A DNA stretch of 64,000 nt from Phytoseiulus persimilis (taxonomy: Eukaryota; Arthropoda; Arachnida; Mesostigmata; Phytoseiidae). Under the pieces are notes generated by a model. It was not told the origin of the DNA. It saw only the letters and a list, made by a program, of their open reading frames with translations, and did no database searches. The stretch spans positions 16,740,001-16,804,000 of the forward strand of contig CM075103.1 of NCBI GenBank assembly GCA_037576195.1. The letters are read 5' to 3'. This document shows positions 13,101-23,889 of this stretch, one piece after another. Each line of letters opens with the position of its first letter. Within the stretch, counting starts at the first letter, position 1. Position numbers and translations under genes: made by a program.

Positions 13101-16100
13101 TCGTTGATTGTTCTACTAGGGGTGCTAATGTGACATTATTTTCCGCTATGTAGGTAGAGAGATTCTTGCTATTCTCCCATGGGCGCGTCAGCGCAGTCCG
13201 TTCGAGAGATGGCGATCGATATTGTTAAGGAAAAATATTGAACAAGCAAGAGCAGAGAAAAAGACCTGAAGAGCAAGGCAACTGTATGTTTCACTCGCCC
13301 TTATTCTGATTTTGAGATTCCATGCTATGCCGACCCAGTATTTCAAGTTTGTCAACCGGAAAACGGGAGAGCCTCGGTATCGATGTCAGGGAACGTCAAG
13401 CCGAAAGATGATGTTTTAACGGAAAGAACCTAATGCGAAAGCTCTCAACGAAAGATCCTATAGGTGGGTCCGACCTGCAAAACCGGTTCGTCCTGACAGA
13501 ATCAGCAGGAACGGCTCCGTTTTCTGGGGATTCCACTGCATAGAAAAGAAAATGAAACTAGCTTCGATATTGAGGTGCCACTGAGCTATTTAGAATGAAA
13601 TGTGCGCACGAACTGTGAACAATTCCATTCCCACGGAGTCAGTGTTCACGCGGGAACAACTGATAAGAACCAAATGAGGATCCACATCGGGGCAAGATCA
13701 TTGCCTCAAAACTGGTTGGCTCCATCAAATCATTAGCTGTTGATTCCGAGAGCCACGCGCTACGTTGCCGATTAGAAGTTTGCTCACTCGTGGAGAATCA
13801 TGTTTTGTGATCTGGGCAAAGTCGATCAACAAACGTAACGAAAATTGGACGAAATCGCGGACCCTTGTGGCATCCTGCTTAGAAGAAATTGAGCTCAATA
13901 TTTTCAACTTTGAAAAAATTATATGGAACGAAAATTACTGTGAGAGTCCTCTCTCTGAAAACTCAAAGCAGGGAAACAAGTCGGGCTGAACAGAATAACG
14001 TGCTTTCTTCGATTCCGCGGGCAGCGCCGAAATTCATGAATCGGCTGCGCCCCGTAGTTTACCAGATCACACGACGAGCTCGACTTCGAACGGAGATAAG
14101 TCAATTTTCGTTGATTTAGAGGAAATCGTTTCTTCATTCCGGTGGAAGCTGTGAGCACACTGAAGTTCTGGAATGTGATAGGTTGAAGGACGGTGAGCCT
14201 GATCTAGAGTACTTCGAGAATCAGTGAGCAACGAGGGGCGGCTCAGGTACTCATCATGTTCGGACTCATGGCGTTCCGGGAACGAACAGAGGGAGTATCC
14301 ATTTGAATCCACGTCCGCCAACGCCATCTCAATGTTACCCCCGTAGATTATTCGAAAAACATCAACATGGGAGCACCGACCCATGGAGAGCTGGAGAATC
14401 GGCTCATCCTGCGACATTGAGTAATCCCCGATTCCTTCACCCTCTGGGGGAGGGATCGTCAAACTATGCGTCGCGACAACCCCAGGTGCCGCGGTTCCAA
14501 GCAATGTTGGAAAAGTTTGACGTCTGCTCTGGGGCACCTCGGGTTCTTACACAGTTCTCGATTGTCGAGCGAGGTGAGAGTTGAGTTCGTTTGGTATTGG
14601 CCGAATCGAGATGTGAGGAATGTGCGCTTGTCGGGAATCCTTAGTCTGGACGAAAGACACCCGGCTGACCCCAACTATCGGGAGTCCTGTCGCTCGAGCC
14701 AAGGCGAGTACCATCCAACGCTAGATAAAACATCCGAGACATCGGATCCGAACATAGTCATCAATGATCATTTCTTCATCAAATAATGAACTCGGAAGAG
14801 CAGAAACGACCATGCTCTCCATGGTGACCAGCGGCCTCATGGACGGAGGGGAGAGCCGTTGTCATCGTCTCAGGTTGTGAGCTCATGAGACTGCCAAGCG
14901 CTCCCACGCTTCGACCTCTGCTCATCCTCGAAAGCGCTGCTCGTCAGACACGTTTCTCCTCGATTTGCCTTGGACTTGTTTCTTTCTGACAACGAACTGC
15001 TATCGGACGTATCTCCTATCTTATCCGAATCATTGCCGTATCACCAGCAGACGCACTCAGCCGGTGTCTTGCCGATGTGCTGGAAGTTATCGGAACGAAA
15101 ACGCGTAGGGCCGAAAAAGAATCCCATAGGGCCGATCACCCTTGCTCTCGTCTCGATGGTGAAGCGAGTTGAGCTAAGCTTCCATGCTCGGGCCTGAGAG
15201 GCTGCCCTCGTGCCATTCTGAGACCAGAGTGTTCAAGCAAAGAATCTCCACTGCGATCGACCTTACAGGCGCTTCGCGAAAATTCCAATGTTGGGAAGTT
15301 CCTCGGCGTAAGTGGCTCCCTTCACATGCCCGATGTGTCATCGAGTAACCTACTCAGCTCGGCTCGTGATCGAGGGCATCGTTTTGGATGTGAAGTTCTC
15401 AAGCTCATCACGATTTACCTGGTCTCTTCTCGCCCATCCAGGTGCAGTCTCCCAGACCCTTTGCTGTGCATAGGAGCTTAGCAGGATCCGCTTGACCCTA
15501 AAAACGAGAGACGGGGCTTCCGGCCCTACGGTTTCTTTATTCGGCCCACGGTTCTCGTTGCAACAAGCCTTTTTGTCGGCCTTTCAGCTTCGCGGAGCAA
15601 CTGATTAAAAGCACACTCCCCAAATCGAGTGATCTGCTCTAAATTGGCTCAGTCGCCAGATTTGATCACAGTTGTGTCGAGTGCTCCCGCCTCACTGCCC
15701 GCCGGACCATTTCCGGAACAGCGACATGACATTCTGTTGGTGCCCCCATCACGCAGTTAGAGTCGTCGGATTCATCAACCCCGCGGTTCCCAGCTTATCT
15801 CCTGACTCGGCAGTTGTCGGTCTTCTTCGCTCGCCAGGTTGTAGATATCTGTGGAGTCGGCGGAGGAATCTCGTTCGGCGCATTGCTGATTTATGATAGG
15901 GGTCGATCAATTAAAATCTTCTCTAGGTCGGCCAGAGCGTTTTGAACCCACAGATCGTCGGTGGATTTTTGCTGCACGTGTTTCTGAGTTATTTTCGGAT
16001 GCCTCTGAACATCCTCACTCCGGAACCGTTTTCAGTGGGCGATCTGTTCGATTCACTCCTGATATCCGAGCCAAGCGGTAGCTCCGCGGCGTCAGAATCC

Positions 16101-17100
16101 GCTGAGCCTGGAAACATCAGATCATACGTAAATTATAACGGAAGATGTTTTGCGGCGGTTTCACAGAGATTTGATGTGGCCGACCATGAAACGGAATCGC
16201 AGAGAAGTTCCACTCCTCGATTGCTGCACGGCAGACAGGAACGACACGCTCCCAAATGCATGGAGTGTCTTCTCCGCGCGAACCTCACCAGTTGATTACA
16301 TTCACTGCATCGCTCACCTGGATTGCTCCGTGGAGAATACAGATCGCATCACATCCCTGAGAATCGTCCGATTCGTCACTTGTAAGCATCTCGAGCAGAG
16401 AGAAGGCACCGAAAATAACACGATAAGTCTCGTCGGGGAACACATGGATCAGATTCATAACAAGTCCGATCGGACCAATTTTTCAAGACTGACCAATCTA
16501 GGTTGGACCAATCGAAGCGTTATTCCTTACCGGGCGATGTACCACCGTTGTCAGCGTGAACGCTCTGGGACCGCTCACACACCGCCGTACCCCTGTGGAA
16601 CATGAATGGGTGCTTGATCGATGAAGCGTACATGAGTCAATGACGAGCTCAACCTTCGCGTTGCTCCTACCGTGCAAGAGTTTCGGAATCTGTGCATCAC
16701 TTGTTAGAAATCCTAGAAGCTAACAGAGTATTCTGTGGCACAATGGAGCTGTGTTGTGCTCCGAGAGGTCTTCAGCCGCCTGCAAATGCGTGCTCTATGT
16801 GAACTCTTGGGATGGATACTATAATGCGGAACCATAGCGGAGCGGAAACAAGACTGTGGTTCTGGAAGTTCTCCCCAAAAGCTCCACTAGATATCGGACC
16901 TGCATTGCTTTCGAAACCAGGGTGATATCGCGGAAAGGCTCACAGAGGCACACCATCTGCTCTTCAACTTTCGCGTCGACCAGGAGAGAGACGTGCTCCG
17001 CATGCGAAGTCTCAACTATGACCAGCTCCAGCATCCAACCTTCCGGTCCATGGGGTTCACGGTTGGCTGGTTTCGGGGGTTCTTGAGCTTGAGGTTCGAA
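1101..17100. other. 16 kb without recognisable genes or transposon domains
   Basis: I see no domain, motif series or repeat shared with the rest of the window in this stretch. Open frames reach 140-176 codons on both strands (for example 4904-5425 plus, 7265-7795 minus, 9231-9710 minus, 14067-14537 minus), but none has a recognisable motif. Lengths like these are expected by chance at this base composition. No tRNA or rRNA structure was recognised by eye. A short poly-C tract lies near 7126. It may be intergenic or intronic host DNA or very old repeats; small exons would be invisible to this reading. Confidence 0.5.
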
Positions 17101-17800
17101 TTCGGAGCAGTCTGCTCGACATCGAGCTGCAACCTACTGCGTTTTATGCGGTGCCGCGTTCCATGTGTGCACTGTTTCTATGTGGAATATCATTCCTGTA
17201 AGCGCCGATGGATCAGTTTTGTTACTCAACCACTTCCCCCTGATCCCCGATACCCGATGCTTGCTGCGTTCTTCCCCCCCCCCCTCAATGCCACAGTGAT
17301 TATCTTCGACGGCATGGCGCTCCTGTCCATGACAAAGGCCTATCCAGGCTTTATACGTGACCGCGAGCTGAACATGCCAAGATAGGCACACCCAGCCGAA
17401 AATCATGACTTTCGTTTCATGTCCTTGGAACCTACAACTATCCAAAGCCGTGGTTTCAAAAAACTCGACAGACTGTTCTGGTAGGTCCCTTGTAGGTGCA
17501 GGCTGTGGAGGACAACATTTGGTAGCGTGTATACAGCGAATATAGAGTGAACAGTTGAGGGAAACCAGGGGTCATGGTTTAACTCGAATAGGCGGAACGC
17601 CAGATCCCAATCATGAGGGCGTTGAGGATAGAGGGCGTGATGGAGGCGCGCAAAAAGAAGTCGCACGCGGGATTCAAGAAGGGGCTTCGCGGGGTGCGAG
17701 GTCAGAGGAGTGGAATTCCACCAATGAGAAGGTAACGGCCGTTTCGGGAGATTGTGCTCCGGTGGCATGTGCCACAAATTCAGCCCAGGTTGATGAGCGA

Positions 17801-17950
17801 AGCACAGTTAATTGGCATTCGTGCCGCAGCCCCCTGAGAATGCTAGAGCTGGTTTTCGCAGAATTTGCAGGCAGTTTGCTTGCGACTCTCGTTCTTCCGG
17901 TTCGAGAGCCGAGATACAACTGATTGCTTTGTTTACTCCTCATGCCGACG
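17801..17950. other. 5' part of the family C repeat and upstream sequence without genes (17.45-17.80 kb)
   Basis: From 17101 to 17800 no gene is recognised. A weak antisense open frame at 17134-17445 contains the phrase FHIETVHTWN, which loosely resembles FHVETLATQN in an antisense open frame at 30973-31449. The 17801-17950 part belongs to the family C repeat. Confidence 0.3.
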
Positions 17951-18221
17951 TGACGACCTCATGGCAGCTACTGGTTCGGGGCTTTCCCCCAGGTTCGTTT
18001 CTTCACTAATAGTATCCCTTTATAAATAGTATTAGTAGTGATTGATGCGTATCCCGAATCGATCTTGTAGACACTCGTAGCATTGCTACCCAGCTTTGGA
18101 AGCCCAGCCTAGACGCCGCAGCTCTGGTGCCCTCTGGCGGGCTCCGTCTTCACTCCGAGCCTCCCAATGGCTATCTATCAAATCTGCGACTCGACTGCCC
18201 GCGACAGTATATTTGTTAACA
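17818..18221 (+). repeat. LTR-like repeat family C, copy 1
   Basis: A segment shared with 42248-42641 and more weakly with 25316-25712. The shared landmarks, in order, are a GCCGCAGCC box, the words gctggttttcgcaga and gactctcgt, a ggttcggggctt block, agacgccgcagctct, and the end TTTGTTAACACTCCCGCC. A TATA-like tataaata sits at about 18022. After the end, copies 1 and 2 stay similar for about 25 bases and again at cgccgtctgaaag (about 18370). The copy at 42 kb lies next to copia pol fragments, which suggests a copia-type LTR; exact ends are not fixed because I could not find TG...CA ends with a target duplication. Confidence 0.5.
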
Positions 18222-18539
18222 CTCCCGCCGAATCGCTGGTTGTTCTGGATACACTTCATAACACTTGATAATGGTCCCCTCAGGTTGGTATACATAACAC
18301 TTCTGATTTGTCTGTTTTGTTGACATACTGGCACAGTTTTCTAAGGTCTTGACAAGTGTTAGATTTACGCGCCGTCTGAAAGGAAAGACGCGCTCTCGAG
18401 AAATGCATGGATCATCTGGCCATAGCGAGTGTAAACAAGTCTTCGAGGATCCGACCAACTATGATGGCAGTATTTTCACCTCTTGCTTCCTGCCTCTAAA
18501 AGTGCTTCGTGATATTGACTCTTCTCGCGAGGAGGTTCA

Positions 18540-19230
18540 TTGGCGAAACTCGAAACCTTCGTCTACACGATTATGCCGGCAAAAACGATTCGAACTCATC
18601 AAAGAGAGTTCGATTCCTGCAAAATCCTGCAAACGCTGAACGACACTCCGGGGATGCAAACTTGCTCCATTTGCAAAGCCCAACCCCGCGTAATGAACAA
18701 GCTGGAGATAATTTTCGATAAAGTGCCATACGCGGATCATATGACGATGTCACCTCTACACGGAACGATAAAATTTATGGAAGCTATTCTGAAAATCGCG
18801 TATAACAGAAAGCTCGAGAGCTGGCGAGTCGAGGGTGATCAAGCGAAAAAGACGAAGATGATTGAGAAGAAAGGGATACAGGAGAAGCCCAGAGACGAGC
18901 TGGGCTTAGAGGTAGACCACAAATGATGGCAACACCTCTCGAAGTTTCTTCGCAGCTTTCTCGCGATTTGTCAGGATCAATTAAGTCGATGAGGAGCTGA
19001 TCCACAGATTCAAACCCATTCTGAACGCGATCAATCGCTCTGAGCAACTCGACGCCGAGAAATTCAAGTTTTTTTTTCGTCGAGACCGCTGAACTGTGTG
19101 TCGATCTGTATCCCTGGTAGCCCGAACACAGTCCATAAGAAACTAATCCACGGCCCCCAAATCTTGAGCGAAGCATCGTTGCCGATTGGCAGGTTGTTGA
19201 AATATCACTCTGTTGCTGGTATCTGAAACA
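18540..19230 (+). pseudogene. RAG1/Transib-like transposase C-terminal fragment
   Basis: Three consecutive blocks in shifting frames. Block 1 (about 18655-18926) has CSICKAQPRVMN, then SPLHG...F-x-E...A-Y, then W-x-V and an ELGLEVDHK end. Block 2 (about 18915-19087, next frame) starts with NDGNTSRSFF and continues VDEELIHRFKPIL and DAEKFKFF. Block 3 (about 19077-19175, another frame) has ETAELCVDLYPW, KKLIHG and LPIG. The order C-x2-C, SPLHA, GNTARRFF, F-x-P-I-L, W..P..HK..HG..LPIG matches the C-terminal region shared by Transib transposases and RAG1-like proteins (compare human RAG1 C-x2-C, GNFARK and HKTLAH). The last catalytic glutamate region after LPIG is not preserved, and two frameshifts and several stops show the gene is dead. 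No N-terminal catalytic part was found upstream. The family call is from memory of motif order. Confidence 0.55.
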
Positions 19231-19416
19231 CGTCATAGTTCAGACGATCATCTTAGTGTATACAGGGACGGTATAACAGTATCGTCGGCGAGAAGCCCTT
19301 ACTAGGAGATACGGCTTCACAGTATCTAGAAATCGACAAGTAACCCTGAGCCGAGAGCCACCCGCCTTCGGCTCATGCAAACCCTTTCTCTTGTTTGGGT
19401 ATATATACACGCAATT

Positions 19417-19724
19417 AAGGCAAGGCCCAGCAGGAGCTAAGTAATGTGGCAATCGTTATTTCACCCGTTAAGCTACAGGGGGAAGCGACTCTAGAGCCGA
19501 GAGCAGTGTCATTCGTGACCGCTACCCCGAGCGACGGCGAGACGGTGAGAAGCGGAGGAATGATCGACGTCGGCCATCACAAAGAAGTCACAGAACTTGA
19601 AGCCCTCCACGAATTACAGGAGGGAGGCTTGACAGTTCCAGTTGCAAGCCCGGGAGAACACGAGCTCATCTTGAAGCCAGAGACAATCGTGCAGAGAGGA
19701 ACCCTACTGGCGAGGATAGAGTAG
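19417..19724 (+). pseudogene. Ty3/gypsy pol fragment (protease-RT linker)
   Basis: An uninterrupted segment, without an ATG at its start, whose pattern (VKLQGEATLEPRAV, then GLTVPVASPGEHELILKPET, then RGTLLARIE) resembles the beta-rich linker between gypsy protease and reverse transcriptase, where N-x-x-x-x-x-x-L-x-x-G-T-x-L-G is typical. The reverse transcriptase does not follow. Instead, from about 19706 the sequence switches to the same 3'-end segment that precedes the LTR at 54662, so this is an internally deleted element. Identification is moderate because the linker is poorly conserved. Confidence 0.4.
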
Positions 19725-19796
19725 ATCCACAGCGTAGACAGCAGCATTCTAGGCAGGTCACGTTTAGACCCGGGTTTAGATACCCCAAGTCGTTCT

Positions 19797-19856
19797 GTTG
19801 AGGACTACAGGGTGGGTAGGTGTGCTGAACGATTAGGTACGGAGTAAACAGAGCCG
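19797..19856 (+). repeat. LTR family A, 5' fragment
   Basis: About 60 bases starting TGTTGAGGACTACAGGGTGG that match the first part of the complete LTR at 54662. About 90 bases before it (a shared gtttagacccgggt box) also match. The rest of the LTR is missing and the sequence continues directly into the leader of the knuckle/RING gene. Confidence 0.65.
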
Positions 19857-19896
19857 GAAAATCAGCTGGGAGGAAAGCAGGAGAATACGAATCGAG

Positions 19897-20735
19897 ATGG
19901 GATTTGAGGCGCGAGAGGGCGCGCAAGAAGATGGAGATCGTGACGTAGTTGCGCAGCGATCGATCTCGAGCTTCATCGTGGAAGGAAGTGAGAGCAACGG
20001 TCTTTCCTGCTTCAAACTTCGTTGGAGAGCCACGCATCCACGGACGGCAACATGGACTGTCGCAGAGCTTGCGGCGACGAGAGACACCAGACGGGTTCAC
20101 AAGCCTGTCGAAGCTGAGGTGGACATGTTTCCTGTGTCGACGAGTGGACCATTTTAGAGGATTGTGCCCGGAGCGACCGTCGGCGAGAAGATTCGGAACC
20201 GCGAGACGTTTGGAGTCTCGAGGTGAAGCCTCTGCGACGGCGAGTGAGCAGGGAGAGGATCCAGTCCGCATCACGCTGGAGAACGAGGCGCCGGGAGAAC
20301 GAGCACAGGAGCAGGCGGAAGTTACGGTGACGACTCCAGAGGCGATTGACGATCTCTCTAGGAAGTTGGTGGAGTTCCTAAAGTGTCCGAACTGCCTCGA
20401 GGTGGCTGGACCCCCGGTGCTGCAATGCACCAACGGACACGGAGTCTGCTCGGCGTGTCAAGCTTGGTTTGACAGGTGCGCTCAGTGTCGGGCATCCTTA
20501 GAAGAAGAATTCCAGAGGATCCGCGCCGTCGAGACTCTGTCCACGTGGATGACTCCCTCTGTCGACACATGGAGTTCGGGTGCAGGGAGCGGCCTGAATG
20601 GCAGCTGAAGGCGCTACACGAACGGGAGTGCCCGCATCGCGAAGATGAGTGTCGTTGGCAATGCCGACGGATCGACAGAGGAAAGGGAAGCGAAACGAAA
20701 GAAGCCGCCAGTAGCTATAAGTTAGAGTGTGTCGA
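19897..20735 (+). pseudogene. zinc-knuckle/RING/SIAH-like gene, copy 1 (decayed)
   Basis: A second, degenerate copy of the locus at 55089-56266. It starts with a related leader and ATG (19897). Knuckle 1 (CRRACGDERH, about 20053) is in a different frame from the rest. Knuckle 2 (CFLCRRVDHFRGLC, a perfect C-x2-C-x4-H-x4-C) and the RING (CPNCLEVAGPPVLQC, then NGHGVC, C-x2-C) are in one open frame ending at 20608. The SIAH zinc finger (LCRHMEFGC...HEREC) lies in the -1 frame, as in copy 2, and runs to 20829. Compared with copy 2 it lacks 21 bases between two gagtgc direct repeats, which removes one zinc-binding cysteine. After the ECRW motif it jumps to sequence homologous to 56887, so the whole substrate-binding domain is gone. 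A hAT fragment follows. Not expected to make a working ligase. Confidence 0.7.
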
Positions 20736-20757
20736 GGTGTCGAGAAGAAGAGCTAGC

Positions 20758-21319
20758 CTATTGTCTAAAGTCACAAAGTATGCATCTTCGTGCGTTCGAC
20801 GAGGCGACGGTACTCGGTTCAGATCGTAATCTGACTCTGAACGTACATAGTGCGTTCCCGATCCTTGGTAACTCGGAAATAACTCCTCTGGGCCTGGTCA
20901 GAGTATTCGATGGTGCAACAGGCGGAAATCTGAAGAGTCTGATCCGCGCACGACTGCAAAGCGTCAGTGTGGAGCTTAGGAGTATTGCGGCCGCAGCCAC
21001 GGACGGGGCTGCCAATGTCCTCACAGCGGTCGACCTCATCGGACTGGGAGTGGGTCCGATTCATCGTTCCTCAAATTACAACGAGCGACGTCCACTGGCG
21101 ATCCGACTGCTCGAGCATCTCAAAACGGAAATCGCTGATCGGATGACGATCCTTTCGTCCAATATGGCCTCGCTGTCGGACCCGCTGTATGACTCTGGGC
21201 TGGAGACGCTCATTAGGCAGAGCAAGCCAGCAGATGGAGAAATGATGGGAGTTATGCTGAACCTGCTCGACTTAACGATTCACCAGGAACCCGCGGGCAT
21301 CCTGTCACAGGTACATTGA
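20758..21319 (+). pseudogene. hAT transposase fragment
   Basis: Open segment with TPLGLVRV, then ARLQSVSVEL, AAATDGAANVLTAVDLIGLG, RRPLAIRLLEHLKTEI and LSDPLYDSGL. This is the central hAT region: the TDGAaN block around the catalytic aspartate and the helix block before L-D-P-R-Y. It aligns with the fragment at 22898-23293 (YLGLVRLPG...VTEGAS...LGL) and with the split hAT gene at 44303-45166, so at least three copies of one family are in the window. Neither the BED finger nor the C-terminal dimerisation region is attached. Inactive fragment. Confidence 0.6.
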
Positions 21320-22470
21320 CGATCCCAAAAAAATTCATCGTTCGATCACTTCCTATGGAAGCTCGATCATTCGAAATTGTTTCATCAGGATCATTTTCCG
21401 CAGGCAGCGCGAAGCCTGGACTGAGATTCGATATTTCTGGGGGCACCGGCTCCAACTCTCTTCCGGCGGAAGTTGGACACCCGAGCGAGCTTGATCAGTG
21501 AGCTCAACTCCTGTAGGGATGGCGGATTCCGCGACCCACTGCTCAAATGAGCTCGCGATGTTCTTATAACAGTTCCACCGACCTCGGCTCAGCCAGAACG
21601 AGATTCCAGCCTGTTCATTTTTGTCATTGGCAAAACCGCGCACGGCTGAGGCAGTCGACTTTCGACGACATCTCATGGTTCGGGAAGCCTTCGACTCAAA
21701 AGAGATCTAGCAAGGCCACTGAGAGCTTGAGGCTTGGATGAGAACTCCGTTTGGCTTGATTTAATTTCACGAATCGAGCGACTCGAACATAATAAATTGA
21801 GCGCACAGATTACATAATCTTCCGGTTACTCAATCAGACCATGCGCAAGAAGAGAAGTTCGGAAGAAGGTTCGGTGCCTCTTTCCGTGCCTTTCCATGGG
21901 CACGAGCAATTACGGAGGAGGTTTCAATAGCTTCATAGATGATGGCGTTAGAGATGGGTTCGCATACCACCGCGGCTCCGGGGAAGAACCGCGGTTCCGC
22001 TTGGCGGTTTTTCTTGACCCCTAGCCGCCACCAAGGACGCGATGGCCGGGAGCAAACTCGGAGATTGTAACATCCGTAGAAACAGCGATCGCGTTTCACG
22101 ACCAAGTACGGTACCCATCACACCAACCGAATGGCCGAGGAACCCAAGGAGAAACTCAGCCAGAGACATCCGGGGTCCGGACTCCAAGGTAGGGCGGCAG
22201 TATCCATTCGCGTTGGTAGCCGTGGAATACTCCCTGAAATTGGCGGAAAAGGAGTTGATGCAGTCAACGTCCTTGTCGAGGGCTTCAACAGGACCCTGGA
22301 GAGATTCCTGGGAAACGGAATCCTGGGAAGATACGGAACGCTCTGTTGGAAGTCGCAGCAGCACCATGTGTCGGTGCGGAGTTTGCGGTATGAGGGCAAC
22401 CGTAGAGTGAGTATGCGCTCAGTTCCGAGTTCTTCGGTGCTCCGAAGGCCCAGTGATCCCTTGTCTTTGA
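21320..22470. other. no recognised gene
   Basis: Sequence between two hAT fragments. Open frames on both strands (for example 21948-22367 minus) show no known motif. It may be the non-coding part of one or both hAT copies; I cannot support a feature here. Confidence 0.3.
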
Positions 22471-22472
22471 TG

Positions 22473-23293
22473 TTCATCGTGTCAGGTCAGAGTTCCGTTC
22501 GATCTCATTTCAGGAGAATCGCGGGCAATGAAGAATCGGAATGGTGCAAACATTGCCCCGCGACAATCCAGTGCGAAGGTGGGACTACAAGTACGATGGG
22601 AAAGCACCTCAGAGACCAGCACTAAATCTCCGGAAAAAGGCCCACTCGCAGCGCGCGGGGCGCCGTGAAACGAAAGACACCGGACTCCAAATTCGTTGAA
22701 GAGCGTGATATCAAAAACATATTTTCACTACTAGCGGCTGGCGACATCACTGCCTTCGAACAATCGCAAAATCACCAAATCTGCGAAAGTTCACCTGGGC
22801 TCACGCCGGCCAGGCCTGGCCCAGATAGCCAGAGACGATCAAGTCCCTCGTTCTTTCCAAGGCGGACGGAGGCCCGGAGAAAGTTCGGAGTGATCTAGTG
22901 CTCTATCAAAATGTGTGTGAAATCTTTTCAGTCGCTCTTGCTGAGGCGTCGGCGGTTAACCCGCCGAACCGCTGCATTTCTATCACTCTGCAATCGGAGC
23001 CCATGGACCACACCAGAGTCATGGCTGGCCCTGATATCTACTTGGGCCTCGTCCGACTTCCCGGAAGAGCGACGGCCAATGACGTTGCCGCAGCGGTCAA
23101 AGGACGCCTGGCAAGTTACGACGTGAATCTCCACCAGTGTAACTCCAGCGTGACGGAGGGCGCCTCGGTTATGAAGAATGCCGCTGCGAATCTGGGTCTC
23201 CGCTCGCAGCTGGGGTGCAGGGACTTCGGTTCAAAGTGCTGCTCCAAGCTGGCGATTCGGCTGCGTGACAGTTGGCAATGGACGACGTGTTGA
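22473..23293 (+). pseudogene. hAT transposase, N-terminal BED finger and central part
   Basis: At 22492-22622 a BED-type zinc finger is visible: WCKHC, a spacer, then HLRDQH (H-x4-H), ending in a stop. Another frame (22665-22898) continues the N-terminal linker, and 22898-23293 carries the central region with YLGLVRLPG, VKGRLASYDVNL and VTEGASVMKNAAANLGL, which corresponds to the hAT block around the catalytic aspartate (here E replaces the usual D of TDGA). At least two frame changes make it a pseudogene. The end is cut by an LTR fragment of family B beginning near 23309. Confidence 0.6.
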
Positions 23294-23308
23294 CCGGCGA
23301 TGCAGCTC

Positions 23309-23515
23309 CAGCCCCAAGTACCGTTCATAGTTCCAGCCAACGCTAGAGAGCGCCCCGGCCATCTCGGAGAAGATGGTGCGATGGCGTAATTGGGAAGGAG
23401 AATCGGAAGTTGATGATTGAGAAAGAACAGAAAGACACTCTGCTTTTGGACGAGCCCGTCGCCTGAGCGATACCCGGCTGAAGTTGCGTAGTGCGGAAAT
23501 AAGGTGAAGCAGACG
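23309..23515 (+). repeat. LTR family B fragment
   Basis: Shares cgctagagagcgcc, gatggtgcgatgg and gagaaagaacagaaagacac with the copies at 29064 and 58960. Only the middle of the LTR is present, without the TGTAGGATTG start. Confidence 0.65.
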
Positions 23516-23763
23516 ACCAGAGACTCATCCCCACAATGTGCAGCCAGGAAGCTATCTGGCGAATCTTTGCTTCCCCGATCCATGAACGTCATCCGACCGT
23601 ACCTAGTTCATTCGGCAGTGAACCTCGAAAATAGACAGCGTGTGTGTTTCACATCTCGAAATCTTCAAGCTCAGGCATCGTCACCTCAACTTCGTTTTCT
23701 TCCATTGTGTAGAGATGATTCATTTGCGAGGACGTTACTCTATTCAGAATTCCCGGATTACTT

Positions 23764-23885
23764 GTTGCAGTATTTGGCAATATTGCGGGTATCTGGAACC
23801 CGCCAGTGTGATTACGGTCAGGGGTCGAAGATTTACACAAAGTTCACTTCTGACCTTTCGCAGTACTGCATCCGCATGCCTTGAG
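23764..23885 (+). repeat. LTR family A, internal fragment
   Basis: About 120 bases (cagtatttggcaatattgcg to ctgcatccgcatgcc) that match the middle of the full LTR at 54662-55039. Flanked by unrelated sequence. Confidence 0.65.
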
Positions 23886-23889
23886 AAAG

